64,000 bases of DNA from Amycolatopsis sp. WQ 127309 (GTDB lineage Bacteria; Actinomycetota; Actinomycetes; Mycobacteriales; Pseudonocardiaceae), in assembly GCF_023023025.1 (NCBI RefSeq), contig NZ_CP095481.1:3720001-3784000 (forward strand), written 5' to 3'. Of the stretch, positions 27,729-36,178 are shown piece after piece; within the stretch, counting starts at the first letter, position 1, and the number at the start of each line of letters is the position of its first letter. The translations under genes were made by a program, and so were the position numbers. A model generated the notes under the pieces. The model saw only the letters and a program-made list of their open reading frames with translations, made no database searches and had not been told where the DNA came from.

Positions 27729-28403
27729 TCAGGCGGCGCCTTCGCTGGGCCGCTTGTGGTAGGTGTCCACGTACTCCTGGCCGGACAGCTCGAGGATCGC
27801 GTACATCACCTCGTCGGTGACCGAGCGGCGGATCGCCGGCGCGTAGTCCTGGCCTTCGTAGCGCGAAAAGTCGAGGGGTTTGCCGAACGTGATGCCGATC
27901 TTGGCCAGGCGGGGGACACGCGCGCCCTCGGGCTGGAGGTTCTCGGTGCCGGTCAGCGCGACCGGCACCACCTTCGCGCCCGTCGCCAGGGCCAGCGCCC
28001 CGACGCCGGTGTGGCCGCGGTGCAGCCGGCCGTCGAGCGAGCGCGTGCCCTCGGGGTAGATCGCGAAGACGCCACCCGCGTCGAGCACCTTGCGCGCCGC
28101 TTCGAGCGCGGCGAGGCCGGCCTGGGCGTTGCCGCGCTCGACCGGGACGTACCCGAGGCCGCCGAGGAACCCGGCCATCAGCCGGCCCTTGATCGTCTTG
28201 CCGACGAAGTACTCGGCCTTGCCGAGGAACTTGACCTGCCGCGGCGTCGCGAAGGTGATCACGCCGGTGTCGAGCGCGGCCCGGTGGTTGGCCGCCAGGA
28301 GCACCGGGCCGGTGGCGGGCACGTTCTCCACGCCACGCACCTCCGGCCGGTAGAGCGCCCTGGCCAGCGGGCCCAGCACGAAGCGGACAAGCTGCGCGAT
28401 CAA
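27729..28403 (-). CDS. PlsC-like 1-acyl-glycerol-3-phosphate acyltransferase
   Basis: The 224-residue membrane-associated acyltransferase has the Hx4D motif NHRAALD (H40, D45) and the substrate motif IYPEGTRSLDG. It probably transfers an acyl chain to lysophosphatidate in phospholipid synthesis. The start is TTG 28403, chosen because a perfect GAGGAGG lies 5 bases upstream; no ATG or GTG fits better. The N-terminal LVRFVLGPLARALY may be an amphipathic membrane anchor. Confidence 0.9.
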   Translation of the reverse strand: MIAQLVRFVLGPLARALYRPEVRGVENVPATGPVLLAANHRAALDTGVITFATPRQVKFLGKAEYFVGKTIKGRLMAGFLGGLGYVPVERGNAQAGLAALEAARKVLDAGGVFAIYPEGTRSLDGRLHRGHTGVGALALATGAKVVPVALTGTENLQPEGARVPRLAKIGITFGKPLDFSRYEGQDYAPAIRRSVTDEVMYAILELSGQEYVDTYHKRPSEGAA

Positions 28404-28522
28404 GTGGTCCTCCTCCTCGGATGCGGTGCCTCCAGCATGGCACGGTCGCTACTCGTGAGTCGGTTCGAGCGGCGCGTGAGGACATCTTGACCGCGAAGGG
28501 TGACCGGACGGTTTCCGTTGTG

Positions 28523-30124
28523 CTACCGGCGCTCGCCGTCGGTTCGGTCACGGCCGTCCTCGAGGGTGAGGACCTGGTCGAAGCCGTCGAGGTGCTCGGG
28601 CCGGTGCGTCACGAGGACGACGCTGCCCCGCGTGCGCTCGAGGACGCGCTCGAGGACGCGCTTGAGGACGGCGTCGCCGTGCGCGGGGTCGAGGCCGTCG
28701 ACCGGCTCGTCGAGCACCAGGACCCGGGGCGCCGCCAGCACCGCGCGGGCCAGGATCAGCCGTTGCCGCTGACCGCCGGAGAGCGCGTCGCCGTCCGGGC
28801 CGGTGTCGCGGTCGAGGGCCAGGTCGAAGCCGGCGGTTTCGCAGGCTTCGCGCAGCTCGTCGTCGGTCGCGTCCGGCTTAGCGAGCAGGAGGTTCTCGCG
28901 GACGGTGGTGTGGAAGACGTGCGCGTCGGCGAGCGCCCCGGAGACGGCTTTCGCCAGGTCGGCGTACTCGGCGAGCGGGTGGCCGTCGAGGGTGACGCGC
29001 CCGGAGGTCGGGGTTTCGAGGCCGAGGAGCAGGCGCAGGAGGGTGGTCTTCCCGGCCCCGCTGGGCCCGAGGATCCCGACGCGGCGGCCGGGCGCGAGGT
29101 CGAGGTCGACGTCCAGCAGCGCGGGCGCGCGTCCCGGATAACGGAGGCCGGCGCGTTCCAGCCTGAAGTGTCCTTCGTGGACGGTGCGGGTGCCCGGGCT
29201 GACCGGCGGCGTGGCGAGCACGGCCGTCACCCGAGCCGCCGACGCACGGATCTCCGGAACCCGGCGAGCGGCGGTGATCAGCGGGAGGACGACCTCGAAC
29301 GTCGTCATGGCGCCGAGGGTGAGAGCGGCGGTCCACGGAACGGAGGCGTCGCAGAGAAGGCAGACGGCGATGGTGGTGACGAGCTGGACGAGGATCCCCG
29401 CGGCGCCGAGCAGAGCGGTCTTGACGACCGGTTCCCTGAGCTGCTCGACAACGTCGTGCGCGGCTGCGCGTTTCTCTTCGAGCGCCCCGGCGGCGACCAG
29501 CTCCCGGTACCCGGTGACGAGCTCGACGGCACGTTCGGCGAGTTCCGCCCGTTTCGGCGCGTTTTCGACCGCTCGCGCCGCCGTGACCCGGATGACCAGC
29601 CAAGGCAGCACCCCACCGGCGACGACGAGCCCCGTGGCCAACGCCCCCGCGGCACCCACGGAGGCCGTCGCCACCACCCCGACAGCGGTGACCCCGACGA
29701 CCCCGGCGACAACAGCGGGCAGCAACCACCGCAGGACGGCGTCCTGCAGAGCGTCCACATCGGACACGAGCCGGGTGAGGAGGTCCCCACCGGAATACCG
29801 CGACCCGGGCACGAGGGCTTGGTAGACGCGGGTGCGCAACGAGCCGAGCCACCGCAGGACGACGTCATGCCCGGCAAGCCGTTCGGCGTACCGCAGGCCA
29901 CCACGCAGAAGAGCAAGAGCCCGCACAGCGGTCACGGCCAAGGTGAGCGCGGCAAGAGGCGGCCGTTCGGCGGCGCGAAGCAGCAACCAGGCGGCGGTGG
30001 CCATGAGAGCGAGCGCGGCCAGCTCGGCTCCAGCGGCGAGCAGCGCGGCGCGGGTGAGGCGGAGGAGGTCCTTTGTGGACACGGCCCACAGTCCCGCTCC
30101 GGCGGGATCGTTCGCGCTGTTCAT
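28523..30124 (-). CDS. cydC: Cytochrome bd assembly ABC exporter subunit CydC
   Basis: The 533-residue fused ABC exporter half has six membrane helices in the first about 300 residues. The ATPase domain shows Walker A GPSGAGKTTLL, signature LSGGQRQRLILARA and Walker B VLVLDEPVDGLD. With CydD it exports thiols (cysteine, glutathione or equivalents) or haem-related molecules needed for bd oxidase. VLKRVLERVLERTRGS near the end comes from a short tandem duplication in the DNA (28636-28670). The ATG 30124 has GGGGAA upstream. It lies 486 bp downstream of cydD, an unusually large gap. Confidence 0.92.
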   Translation of the reverse strand: MNSANDPAGAGLWAVSTKDLLRLTRAALLAAGAELAALALMATAAWLLLRAAERPPLAALTLAVTAVRALALLRGGLRYAERLAGHDVVLRWLGSLRTRVYQALVPGSRYSGGDLLTRLVSDVDALQDAVLRWLLPAVVAGVVGVTAVGVVATASVGAAGALATGLVVAGGVLPWLVIRVTAARAVENAPKRAELAERAVELVTGYRELVAAGALEEKRAAAHDVVEQLREPVVKTALLGAAGILVQLVTTIAVCLLCDASVPWTAALTLGAMTTFEVVLPLITAARRVPEIRASAARVTAVLATPPVSPGTRTVHEGHFRLERAGLRYPGRAPALLDVDLDLAPGRRVGILGPSGAGKTTLLRLLLGLETPTSGRVTLDGHPLAEYADLAKAVSGALADAHVFHTTVRENLLLAKPDATDDELREACETAGFDLALDRDTGPDGDALSGGQRQRLILARAVLAAPRVLVLDEPVDGLDPAHGDAVLKRVLERVLERTRGSVVLVTHRPEHLDGFDQVLTLEDGRDRTDGERR

Positions 30125-30270
30125 GAAGTGATTCCCCGGGGTGAGAAGTGAGGTCGTGGGCGAAGGTCGCAGCGGATCACCGCGAGACCGCCGTGGCCCA
30201 GCGGCACACCCGCCGCCGACGACTGCCGCCCGGCCCCAAGCGGCCCCCACCACTCCCAGAGCAGCCCCCA

Positions 30271-30368
30271 CCACTCCCAGGGGGGCGTCCCCGATCCCAG
30301 CGTACCGCCCCTGGCCTGCGAAAACGGGGTGCGCGGAAATCTGTGGACAACTGCTTGCCTGTGGATAC
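30271..30368. repeat. Composite intergenic repeat, copy A, with two DnaA-box-like nonamers
   Basis: The block CCCAGGGGGGCGTCCCCG is followed about 50 bp later by TGTGGACAA (30342-30350) and TGTGGATAC (30360-30368). The same arrangement recurs at 39573-39686 (inverted) and 44163-44274. TGTGGACAA is the reverse complement of TTGTCCACA, the actinobacterial DnaA box. Confidence 0.7.
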
Positions 30369-30520
30369 CGAACTTGACAAGACGGCGGCGCGGACCCACC
30401 CCAGCGGCGGGGTGGAGCCGATCACCGCGACGTTCGGGGCCTCGGTGCGGTCGGCGTGCGCCGTGAACGGAAGGGCAGCGGCGGCCATCAGCGCAGGAGC
30501 AGCGGCCTCGGCCCCGGCTC

Positions 30521-30560
30521 CAGCCCCAGCCCCAGCCCCAGCCCCAGCCCCAGCCCCAGC
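30521..30560. repeat. CAGCCC hexanucleotide tandem repeat
   Basis: Six perfect CAGCCC units plus CAGC run without interruption for 40 bases in the cydD-cydC gap, a slippage-prone simple sequence. Confidence 0.9.
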
Positions 30561-30610
30561 TCTGGCTCCGGCCCCAGCAACGCAGCGCGGACCAACCGCA
30601 AGGCACAACC

Positions 30611-32158
30611 TCACGCCGCCACCTCCGCGGCCACCCGGCCGTCGCGCAGCTCGACCACCCGGTCCGCCAGCGTGACCATCGCCGGCCGGTGCGCGACCAG
30701 CACCGCCGTCCGTGATGGCAGCAGCCGGCGGGTCGCCGACAGCACCGTCGCCTCCGTGCGGGAGTCCAGGCGGGCCGTCGGCTCGTCCAGCAGTACCAGC
30801 CCCGCCGTCGTCCGGGCCAGGGCCCGGGCCAGCCCCACTCGCTGCCGCTGACCGGCCGACAGGCCCTCGCCCACCTGAGCCGAGTACCCACCCGGCAACC
30901 CCGCCGCCACCTGGTCCAGCGCCGCCGCGCGGGCCGCGCCCGCGACGTCGGGCTCAGCGAGGCCCAGTCCGATATTCGAAGCCAGCGAACCCCGGAACAA
31001 CGTCGGCCGCTGCGGGACCCACGCGATGTCCGCCAGCCAGTCGGAAGGATCCAGCGCGCGCACGTCCACCCCGTCCGCCAGGACCCGGCCCGATGTCGGC
31101 GCGACGAACCCCAGCAGCACCGCCAGCAACGTGCTCTTCCCGGATCCGCTCGGCCCGACCAGTGCCAGCCGCGACCCGGCGGGCACCGACAGGTCCACAT
31201 CGGACAGTGCGGCAACGTCGCCAAAACGGACGGTCACCCGCTCGAAGACCAGCGAAGGCGCACCCCGGCGTCGAACCACGGTCCCGGAACGAAGCGAAAC
31301 CACCGGCACCGCAAGCGCTTCCCGCAACGCCGTCAACCCCTCCGCCGCCGCGTGGAACTTCGCGCCCGCCGCTCGCAGCGGCAGGTACGCCTCCGGGGCC
31401 AGGATCAGGATCAACAGCGCCGTTCGCGCGTCCAGGCCGCCGTCCAGGAGCCGGAAGCCGATCGGGACCGCGACCAGCGCCACCGACAGCGTCGCGACCA
31501 GCTCCAGCACCAGCGCCGACAGGAACGCCACCCGCAACGTCTTCAGCGTCGCGTCCGCGTGCGCGTCCGCCATCGCGCGGACCGTGCGCGCCTGCGCCTC
31601 CGCCCGCCCGAACACCTTCAGCGTCCCGAGCCCGCGGACGACGTCGAGGAAGTGCCCGCCCAGCTTCTTGAGCAGGTCCCACTGCGTGTGCGCCGACGTG
31701 TGCTTGCCGACCAGGATCGCGAACACCGGGATCAGCGGCAGGGTCGCCGTCACGATCAGCGCCGACGTCAGGTCCGTCGTGAACAGCCGGACGATCACCG
31801 CGACCGGCACCACCACCGACACGACGAGCGTCGGCAGATACCCCGTCAGGTAGCTGTCGGTGGCGTCGACACCGCGTGTCACCTGCGTCGCGACGACACC
31901 CGCCCGGTCGGACGACGAGCCGAGCAGCCGACGCCGCAGGCCCGCCTTGACCGAGGACGCAAATCGTCCACTGAGGACATCGCCGACCAGTGAAAGCGTT
32001 ATGCGTAAAGCGATCGCCAGAGCCAAGCTGAACGAGAGACCGCCGCCTGTGAGCAGCGTGGCGAGACCTTCGGCCTGGAGCAACACCGCGAACGCCGAGA
32101 GCACGCCGAGCGAGGTCAGCAGAACCAGGTACCGCCGGAGGCCGGGCAGTGCGGGCAC
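30611..32158 (-). CDS. cydD: Cytochrome bd assembly ABC exporter subunit CydD
   Basis: The 515-residue partner of CydC has a six-helix membrane domain, then an ATPase with Walker A GPSGSGKSTLLAVLLG, signature LSAGQRQRVGLARAL and Walker B LVLLDEPTARLD. The GTG 32158 is preceded by TAGGAGG, and the cydB stop is 10 bases away, so cydABD are one transcript. It is slightly shorter than E. coli CydD, with the difference at the N-terminus. Confidence 0.93.
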   Translation of the reverse strand: MPALPGLRRYLVLLTSLGVLSAFAVLLQAEGLATLLTGGGLSFSLALAIALRITLSLVGDVLSGRFASSVKAGLRRRLLGSSSDRAGVVATQVTRGVDATDSYLTGYLPTLVVSVVVPVAVIVRLFTTDLTSALIVTATLPLIPVFAILVGKHTSAHTQWDLLKKLGGHFLDVVRGLGTLKVFGRAEAQARTVRAMADAHADATLKTLRVAFLSALVLELVATLSVALVAVPIGFRLLDGGLDARTALLILILAPEAYLPLRAAGAKFHAAAEGLTALREALAVPVVSLRSGTVVRRRGAPSLVFERVTVRFGDVAALSDVDLSVPAGSRLALVGPSGSGKSTLLAVLLGFVAPTSGRVLADGVDVRALDPSDWLADIAWVPQRPTLFRGSLASNIGLGLAEPDVAGAARAAALDQVAAGLPGGYSAQVGEGLSAGQRQRVGLARALARTTAGLVLLDEPTARLDSRTEATVLSATRRLLPSRTAVLVAHRPAMVTLADRVVELRDGRVAAEVAA

Positions 32159-32167
32159 GACGTCCTC

Positions 32168-33157
32168 CTAGAAGTGCAGCAGCGAACGCTGGTCGACGGG
32201 GGCGCGGTGCGCGCGCCAGGTCAGCCACTGCACGACGAGCAGCACCAGCACCGCAGGCGGTGCGAACCACATCAGCACCGCGAACGTGCCGGACGACGTC
32301 GCCGCCTGATCCGTCGTGAGCGCGTAACCCGAGTCCGCCACCAGGATCGCGGGGAACCGCAGCGTGCCGACCAGCAGCGCGGGACACGCCGCGAGCGTCA
32401 TCGCCCCGAGCAGCGCCACCCGGTGGCGCTTGAGCGCGAGACCCAGCCACACCGAGCCCAGCGCGAGGAACGCCAGCACGACCACGCCGATGCCCGCCGC
32501 CGTCACCCCGTGCAGGACAACCGAACCCCATCCGGTCGCGACGACGAGGAAGCCCATGGCCGGCGGAAGGAACGCGCGCGCCAGCCGCACCGCGCGCCCG
32601 GTCAGCTCGGCCGGCGCGCGCACCGCCAGGAACACCGCGCCCTGCAAGCAGAACAGCGCGACGAACCCCAGCCCCCACAGCACGGCGTAGGGGTTGAAGA
32701 GCGCGAAGACGTCACCGGACGGCGAGCCGTCGGCGGTCAGCGGCAGCCCGGCCACCAGGTTGCCGAGGAACAGGCCCCACGACACCGCCGTCACCAGCGC
32801 GCCGCCGACGATGCCCGCGGTCCACGCGCCGCGCGGCGCGCCGGGGCGGCGGCTGCGCAGCTGCATCGACGCCGTGAACGTCACCAGGCCGAGCAGCAGC
32901 GTCACGACCAGGACGTACGCCCCGGCGAACACCTTGCCCTCCAGGTGCGGGAACGCGCCGAACAGCACGCCCACCGCAGCCACCAGCCACACCTCGTTGG
33001 CCAGGAAGAACGGCCCGAGCGCACCGAGCGTCTGCCGCCGTCTTCGCTCGCCGGCGTCGAACGCGGGCAGCAGCATCCCGACGCCGTAGTCGTACCCCGC
33101 GAGCGCGAAGTAGCCGCAGGTCAGCAGGCCCAGTACACCCCACCAGAAGGTCACCAC
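32168..33157 (-). CDS. cydB: Cytochrome bd ubiquinol/menaquinol oxidase subunit II
   Basis: The 329-residue membrane protein begins VTFWWGVLGLLTCGYFALAGYDYGVGMLLP, a signature of CydB (the GYDYGVG loop), and has eight to nine membrane segments. With CydA it forms the high-affinity bd quinol oxidase in the cytoplasmic membrane. The GTG start is three bases after the cydA stop, showing tight coupling. Confidence 0.94.
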   Translation of the reverse strand: MVTFWWGVLGLLTCGYFALAGYDYGVGMLLPAFDAGERRRRQTLGALGPFFLANEVWLVAAVGVLFGAFPHLEGKVFAGAYVLVVTLLLGLVTFTASMQLRSRRPGAPRGAWTAGIVGGALVTAVSWGLFLGNLVAGLPLTADGSPSGDVFALFNPYAVLWGLGFVALFCLQGAVFLAVRAPAELTGRAVRLARAFLPPAMGFLVVATGWGSVVLHGVTAAGIGVVVLAFLALGSVWLGLALKRHRVALLGAMTLAACPALLVGTLRFPAILVADSGYALTTDQAATSSGTFAVLMWFAPPAVLVLLVVQWLTWRAHRAPVDQRSLLHF

Positions 33158-33160
33158 CGG

Positions 33161-34324
33161 TCAGACTCCGCTCAGGACGGGCAGTTCGGCGACGTCGCGC
33201 TCGACCGGCTCCGGGCCGCGCTTGGCCACGCGCGCCAGCAGCACCCAATCGGCCACGGCGAGCGCGGCGAACAGCAGTGAGAAAGCGATGAACGAGAACA
33301 GGATCTGGCCGGCCGGGACGTCCGCGAGCGCGTCGGCGGTGCGCAGCTTCCCCCAGACCAGCCACGGCTGACGGCCGATCTCGCGCACCAGCCAGCCGAG
33401 GATCGCGGCGGCGAACGGCAGCGGGATGGCCGCGACCATCAGGCGGTGCAGGAACCGGGCCTTGGTGATCCAGTCGCGGAAGAGCAGCGCCGTGCCGAGC
33501 AGCGCGCACAGCAGCATGACGAACCCGAGCATGATCATCAGGCCCAGTGGCAGCCCGACGCCGCCGTACTTGAGCTTGTCGGGCTGGTACATCGCGAGCT
33601 CGCCGAACTGCGCGAAACCCTGGTTGACCACCAGGATCGCGCCGATCAGCGCCGCGACGACGCCGATCCGCATCGAGCGGCGGAAGAACTCGATCTCGGT
33701 GGTGCGCTTGAGGAAGTGGTACGCGCTGACGCCGGCCACGAAGAACCCGCCGGTCAGGATCGCGGCGGCGACCACGTGTGGCAGCGACGCGGCCAGCGCC
33801 GGGTTGGTGAACAGCGCGCCGAAGTCGTCGAGGCGCAGGGTGCCGTGCTCGACGTGGCTGCCGACCGGGTCCTGCAGGAACGAGTTGGCCAGCATGATGA
33901 ACAGCGCCGACGCGTACGCCGTGAGCGTGACCAGCCAGATCAGCGTGAGGTGCAGCCACTTGCCCATGCGCCCGAAGCCGAAGATCCACAACCCGAGGAA
34001 CGTGGACTCGAGGAAGAACGCGACGAGCGTCTCGATGGCCAGCGGGGCGCCGAAGACGTCGCCGGCGAAGGCGGAAAGACCGGTCCAGGTCAGCCCGAAC
34101 TGGAACTCCATCACGATCCCGGTGACGATCCCCAGCGCGTAGTTGATCACGTACAGCCGGCCCCAGAAGCGCGTCATCCGCTCGAGTTCGGGCTTGCCGC
34201 CGAGTGCCGAGCGCGTCTGCATCACGGCCACCAGCGTGACCAAACCCAGGGTGAGCAGCACGAACAAGAAGTGGAACGAGGTCGTCGTCGCGAACTGGAG
34301 TCTCGCGACCGGGAGTGCGTTCAT
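33161..34324 (-). CDS. cydA: Cytochrome bd quinol oxidase subunit I, short form
   Basis: The 387-residue haem-carrying subunit has the haem ligand H18 in TTSFHFLFVLLTLG, the quinol-loop motif LGWLVREIGRQPWLVWG and ETLVAFFLESTFLGLWIFG. It is much shorter than E. coli CydA (522), lacking the long Q-loop insertion and C-terminal extension, so it is an S-type/CIO-like CydA. It works at low oxygen. An inverted repeat overlaps its ATG and is probably the binding site for the divergent PadR repressor. Confidence 0.94.
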   Translation of the reverse strand: MNALPVARLQFATTTSFHFLFVLLTLGLVTLVAVMQTRSALGGKPELERMTRFWGRLYVINYALGIVTGIVMEFQFGLTWTGLSAFAGDVFGAPLAIETLVAFFLESTFLGLWIFGFGRMGKWLHLTLIWLVTLTAYASALFIMLANSFLQDPVGSHVEHGTLRLDDFGALFTNPALAASLPHVVAAAILTGGFFVAGVSAYHFLKRTTEIEFFRRSMRIGVVAALIGAILVVNQGFAQFGELAMYQPDKLKYGGVGLPLGLMIMLGFVMLLCALLGTALLFRDWITKARFLHRLMVAAIPLPFAAAILGWLVREIGRQPWLVWGKLRTADALADVPAGQILFSFIAFSLLFAALAVADWVLLARVAKRGPEPVERDVAELPVLSGV

Positions 34325-34358
34325 GTAGCCAGGCTACACATAGTCTGCCTACATGTAG
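34324..34358. promoter_or_regulatory. Probable PadR operators between cydA and padR
   Basis: TGTAGCCAGGCTACA (34324-34338, 7-bp arms) overlaps the cydA start codon. CTACATGTAG (34349-34358) is a perfect palindrome 11 bases further. Further TGTAG half-sites follow at 34354 and 34369. The repeated TGTAG/CTACA halves fit a winged-HTH dimer site controlling both directions. Confidence 0.7.
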
Positions 34359-34384
34359 CCAGTCGACGTGTAGACTGCGTACCC

Positions 34385-34702
34385 ATGAAGGCGGACTCCC
34401 TGCGCGGGCACCTCGACGCGTTGCTGCTGGCGGTCCTCGACGGCCGGAAGCTGCACGGCTACGCGATCATCGAGGCCCTGCAGCTGCGCAGCGACGGCGC
34501 GCTCGACCTGCCGACCGGCACGGTCTACCCGGCGCTGCGCCGGCTCGAGCGGGCCGGCTGGCTGGCCAGCGAGTGGGACGTCGTCTCCGGCCGCAAGCGC
34601 CGCACCTACCGGCTCACCCGCGCCGGCCAGCAGGCCCTGGCCGCCGAACGCACGGAATGGCGGCAGTTCACGGCCGTCATCGGGGGAGTGCTGGGCGCAT
34701 GA
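34385..34702 (+). CDS. PadR-family transcriptional regulator
   Basis: The 105-residue winged-helix protein has LDALLLAVLDGRKLHGYAIIEALQ, TGTVYPALRRLERAGWLASEWD and GRKRRTYRLTRAGQQAL, the full PadR pattern. The short C-terminal helix supports the dimer. It is divergent from cydABDC with TGTAG-type inverted repeats between, so it likely represses itself and possibly the cyd operon. Its stop overlaps the next gene (ATGA), starting a chain of five overlapping genes. Confidence 0.92.
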   Translation: MKADSLRGHLDALLLAVLDGRKLHGYAIIEALQLRSDGALDLPTGTVYPALRRLERAGWLASEWDVVSGRKRRTYRLTRAGQQALAAERTEWRQFTAVIGGVLGA

Positions 34703-35367
34703 TCGACGAGTACCTGGCCGACCTCGACCGGCGGCTGCACGGCTGCGGCAAGTTCAAGGCCGACCTGCTGGACGAGGCGCGCGACGGCCTGCACGACGCC
34801 GCCGACGCCTACCGCGCCGGCGGCCGCGGCGACGAGGACGCCGAGCGCCGCGCCGTCGCCGACTTCGGCCCGGCGGCCGTCGTCGCCCGCGACTACCAGG
34901 CCGAGCTCGGCATGCTCAGCGGCGTCCGCACGCTGTGGAAGCTCGTCATCGGCGTGCCGCTGATGCAGGCGTCCTGGGACTACGCCCGGATCCTCACCTA
35001 CGGCGCCTGGACGAACCTGCCGACGTCGACGCCGGAGTGGTACCGCGTCGTCGCGCACCTCACCCACGGCGCGGTGTTCGTCGTGCCGGTCATCGGCCTG
35101 CTCGCGCTGCTCGGCACCCGCTGGCTCAGCCGCCGCCTCGACGCCGTCCGGCTGGCCCGGTTCTGCGGTGTCCTGCTCGCGGTGGCCGTCGGCGTCAACC
35201 TCGCCTCGGTCGGCCTGCTGATCGGCTCGACCGGCGTCGTCGACGCGTCGAGGTTGTTCCTGAGCGTCCCGTGTGCCGTGCTGATGGTCGCCTGGGTGCT
35301 TCTTTCCCTGCGGCTCGTCGTGCTCGCGAGACGTTCCTGGGGCGGGTATGCCACGATCGTCGCGTGA
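34699..35367 (+). CDS. HAAS-type membrane protein paired with PadR
   Basis: The 222-residue protein has an N-terminal cytoplasmic HAAS/permease-prefix domain (YLADLDRRLHGCGKFKADLLDEARDGLHDAADAY, DFGPAAVVARDYQAEL) and then four to five membrane segments (for example VVPVIGLLALLGTRWL, FCGVLLAVAVGVNLASVGLLI). Such genes commonly follow padR and are thought to work with it in membrane-stress sensing. It overlaps padR by ATGA and the next gene by GTGA. Confidence 0.85.
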   Translation: MIDEYLADLDRRLHGCGKFKADLLDEARDGLHDAADAYRAGGRGDEDAERRAVADFGPAAVVARDYQAELGMLSGVRTLWKLVIGVPLMQASWDYARILTYGAWTNLPTSTPEWYRVVAHLTHGAVFVVPVIGLLALLGTRWLSRRLDAVRLARFCGVLLAVAVGVNLASVGLLIGSTGVVDASRLFLSVPCAVLMVAWVLLSLRLVVLARRSWGGYATIVA

Positions 35368-35711
35368 CGACCGCGCTGATCTACCTCGTAGTCATGCTGC
35401 TGGTGGCCGCCGTGGTGTTCCTCCTGGCCGCCGTCGTGTTCGGCCGGGGTGAGGAGCTGGCCCCGCTGCCGCCGGGCAGCTCGCCCACGCGGCTGCCCGC
35501 CGAGGACATCACCGGCGAAGACCTGGAGGACGTGCGCTTCCAGCTGGTGCTGCGCGGCTACAAGATGTCCGAAGTGGACTGGGTGCTGCGCCGCCTCGGC
35601 GTCGAGATCGACGAGCTGCGCACCCGGGTCGCCGAGCTGGAGCAGCGTCAACCCGAGCTTCAACCGGAGCGCGAAGCCGAGCGGGAGACCGCACCGGAGA
35701 GCGCCCAGTGA
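35364..35711 (+). CDS. DivIVA-domain membrane protein (Rv1209-like)
   Basis: The 115-residue protein has one N-terminal membrane helix (ALIYLVVMLLVAAVVFLLAAVVF), a linker, then a DivIVA-type segment (DLEDVRFQLVLRGYKMSEVDWVLRRLGVEIDELRTRVAELEQ) that forms a short coiled coil, and an acidic Glu-rich tail. The RGYKMSEVD/WVLRRL block is the actinobacterial DivIVA-domain signature. It may be recruited to curved or septal membrane. GTG at 35364 overlaps the preceding stop. Confidence 0.88.
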   Translation: MTTALIYLVVMLLVAAVVFLLAAVVFGRGEELAPLPPGSSPTRLPAEDITGEDLEDVRFQLVLRGYKMSEVDWVLRRLGVEIDELRTRVAELEQRQPELQPEREAERETAPESAQ

Positions 35712-36178
35712 CGGACCTCGTGCTGTCCGTCGACGTCCGCGCGCCGGCCGGGACGACCTGGCTCGCGCTCACGGACTGGACGCGCCAGGGCGAGTGGATG
35801 CTGGGCACCGACGTCGAGGTGACCGAAGGCAACGGCCGCAGCGTCGGCTCGCGACTGGCCGCGTTCACCGGCGTCGCCGGGATCGGCTTCACCGACAAGA
35901 TGGAGATCACCACCTGGGAGCCGCCGGTGCGGTGCTCGGTGCGGCACTTCGGCAGCGTCGTGCAGGGCACCGGCGTGTTCCAGGTGGTGCCGAAGGGCGC
36001 GCAGCGCTCGACGTTCGTCTGGGCCGAGCACCTGCGGTTGCCGTTCGGGCCGCTGGGCCGGCTCGGCTGGCCGGTCGTGCGGCCGGCGTTCGCGCTGGGG
36101 GTGCGCCAGTCGCTGCGGCGGTTCGCGAAGTTCGCGGAGGACTATTCGGTGGGCGGGTTCGGGGGCTCGGATGACTGA
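35708..36178 (+). CDS. SRPBCC-fold (polyketide cyclase/dehydrase-like) protein
   Basis: The 156-residue START/SRPBCC protein begins DLVLSVDVRAPAGTTWLALTDWTRQGEWM and continues with the usual helix-grip beta sheet (FTDKMEITTWEPPVRCSVRHFGSVVQGTGVFQV). It probably binds a small lipid or hydrophobic ligand; the ligand is unknown. It overlaps the DivIVA-domain gene (GTGA) and the tag gene (8 bp), so it is co-translated with them. Confidence 0.85.
   Translation: MTDLVLSVDVRAPAGTTWLALTDWTRQGEWMLGTDVEVTEGNGRSVGSRLAAFTGVAGIGFTDKMEITTWEPPVRCSVRHFGSVVQGTGVFQVVPKGAQRSTFVWAEHLRLPFGPLGRLGWPVVRPAFALGVRQSLRRFAKFAEDYSVGGFGGSDD

Larger units (their letters stand above)
30125..30610. other. Long gap between cydD and cydC with repeats
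   Basis: This 486-bp gap interrupts an otherwise tight operon. It holds copy A of the composite repeat (30271-30368), a duplicated CCACTCCCAG motif just before it, and a CAGCCC hexanucleotide array (30521-30560). A leftward Ala/Gly-rich reading frame crosses it but looks like a product of the repeat. Confidence 0.65.

Noticed and set aside
30177..30614. Leftward Ala/Gly-rich frame between cydD and cydC
   Set aside because: Its AGAGAG stretch is just the CAGCCC repeat translated; it has no ribosome site and no domain, and overlaps the composite repeat.
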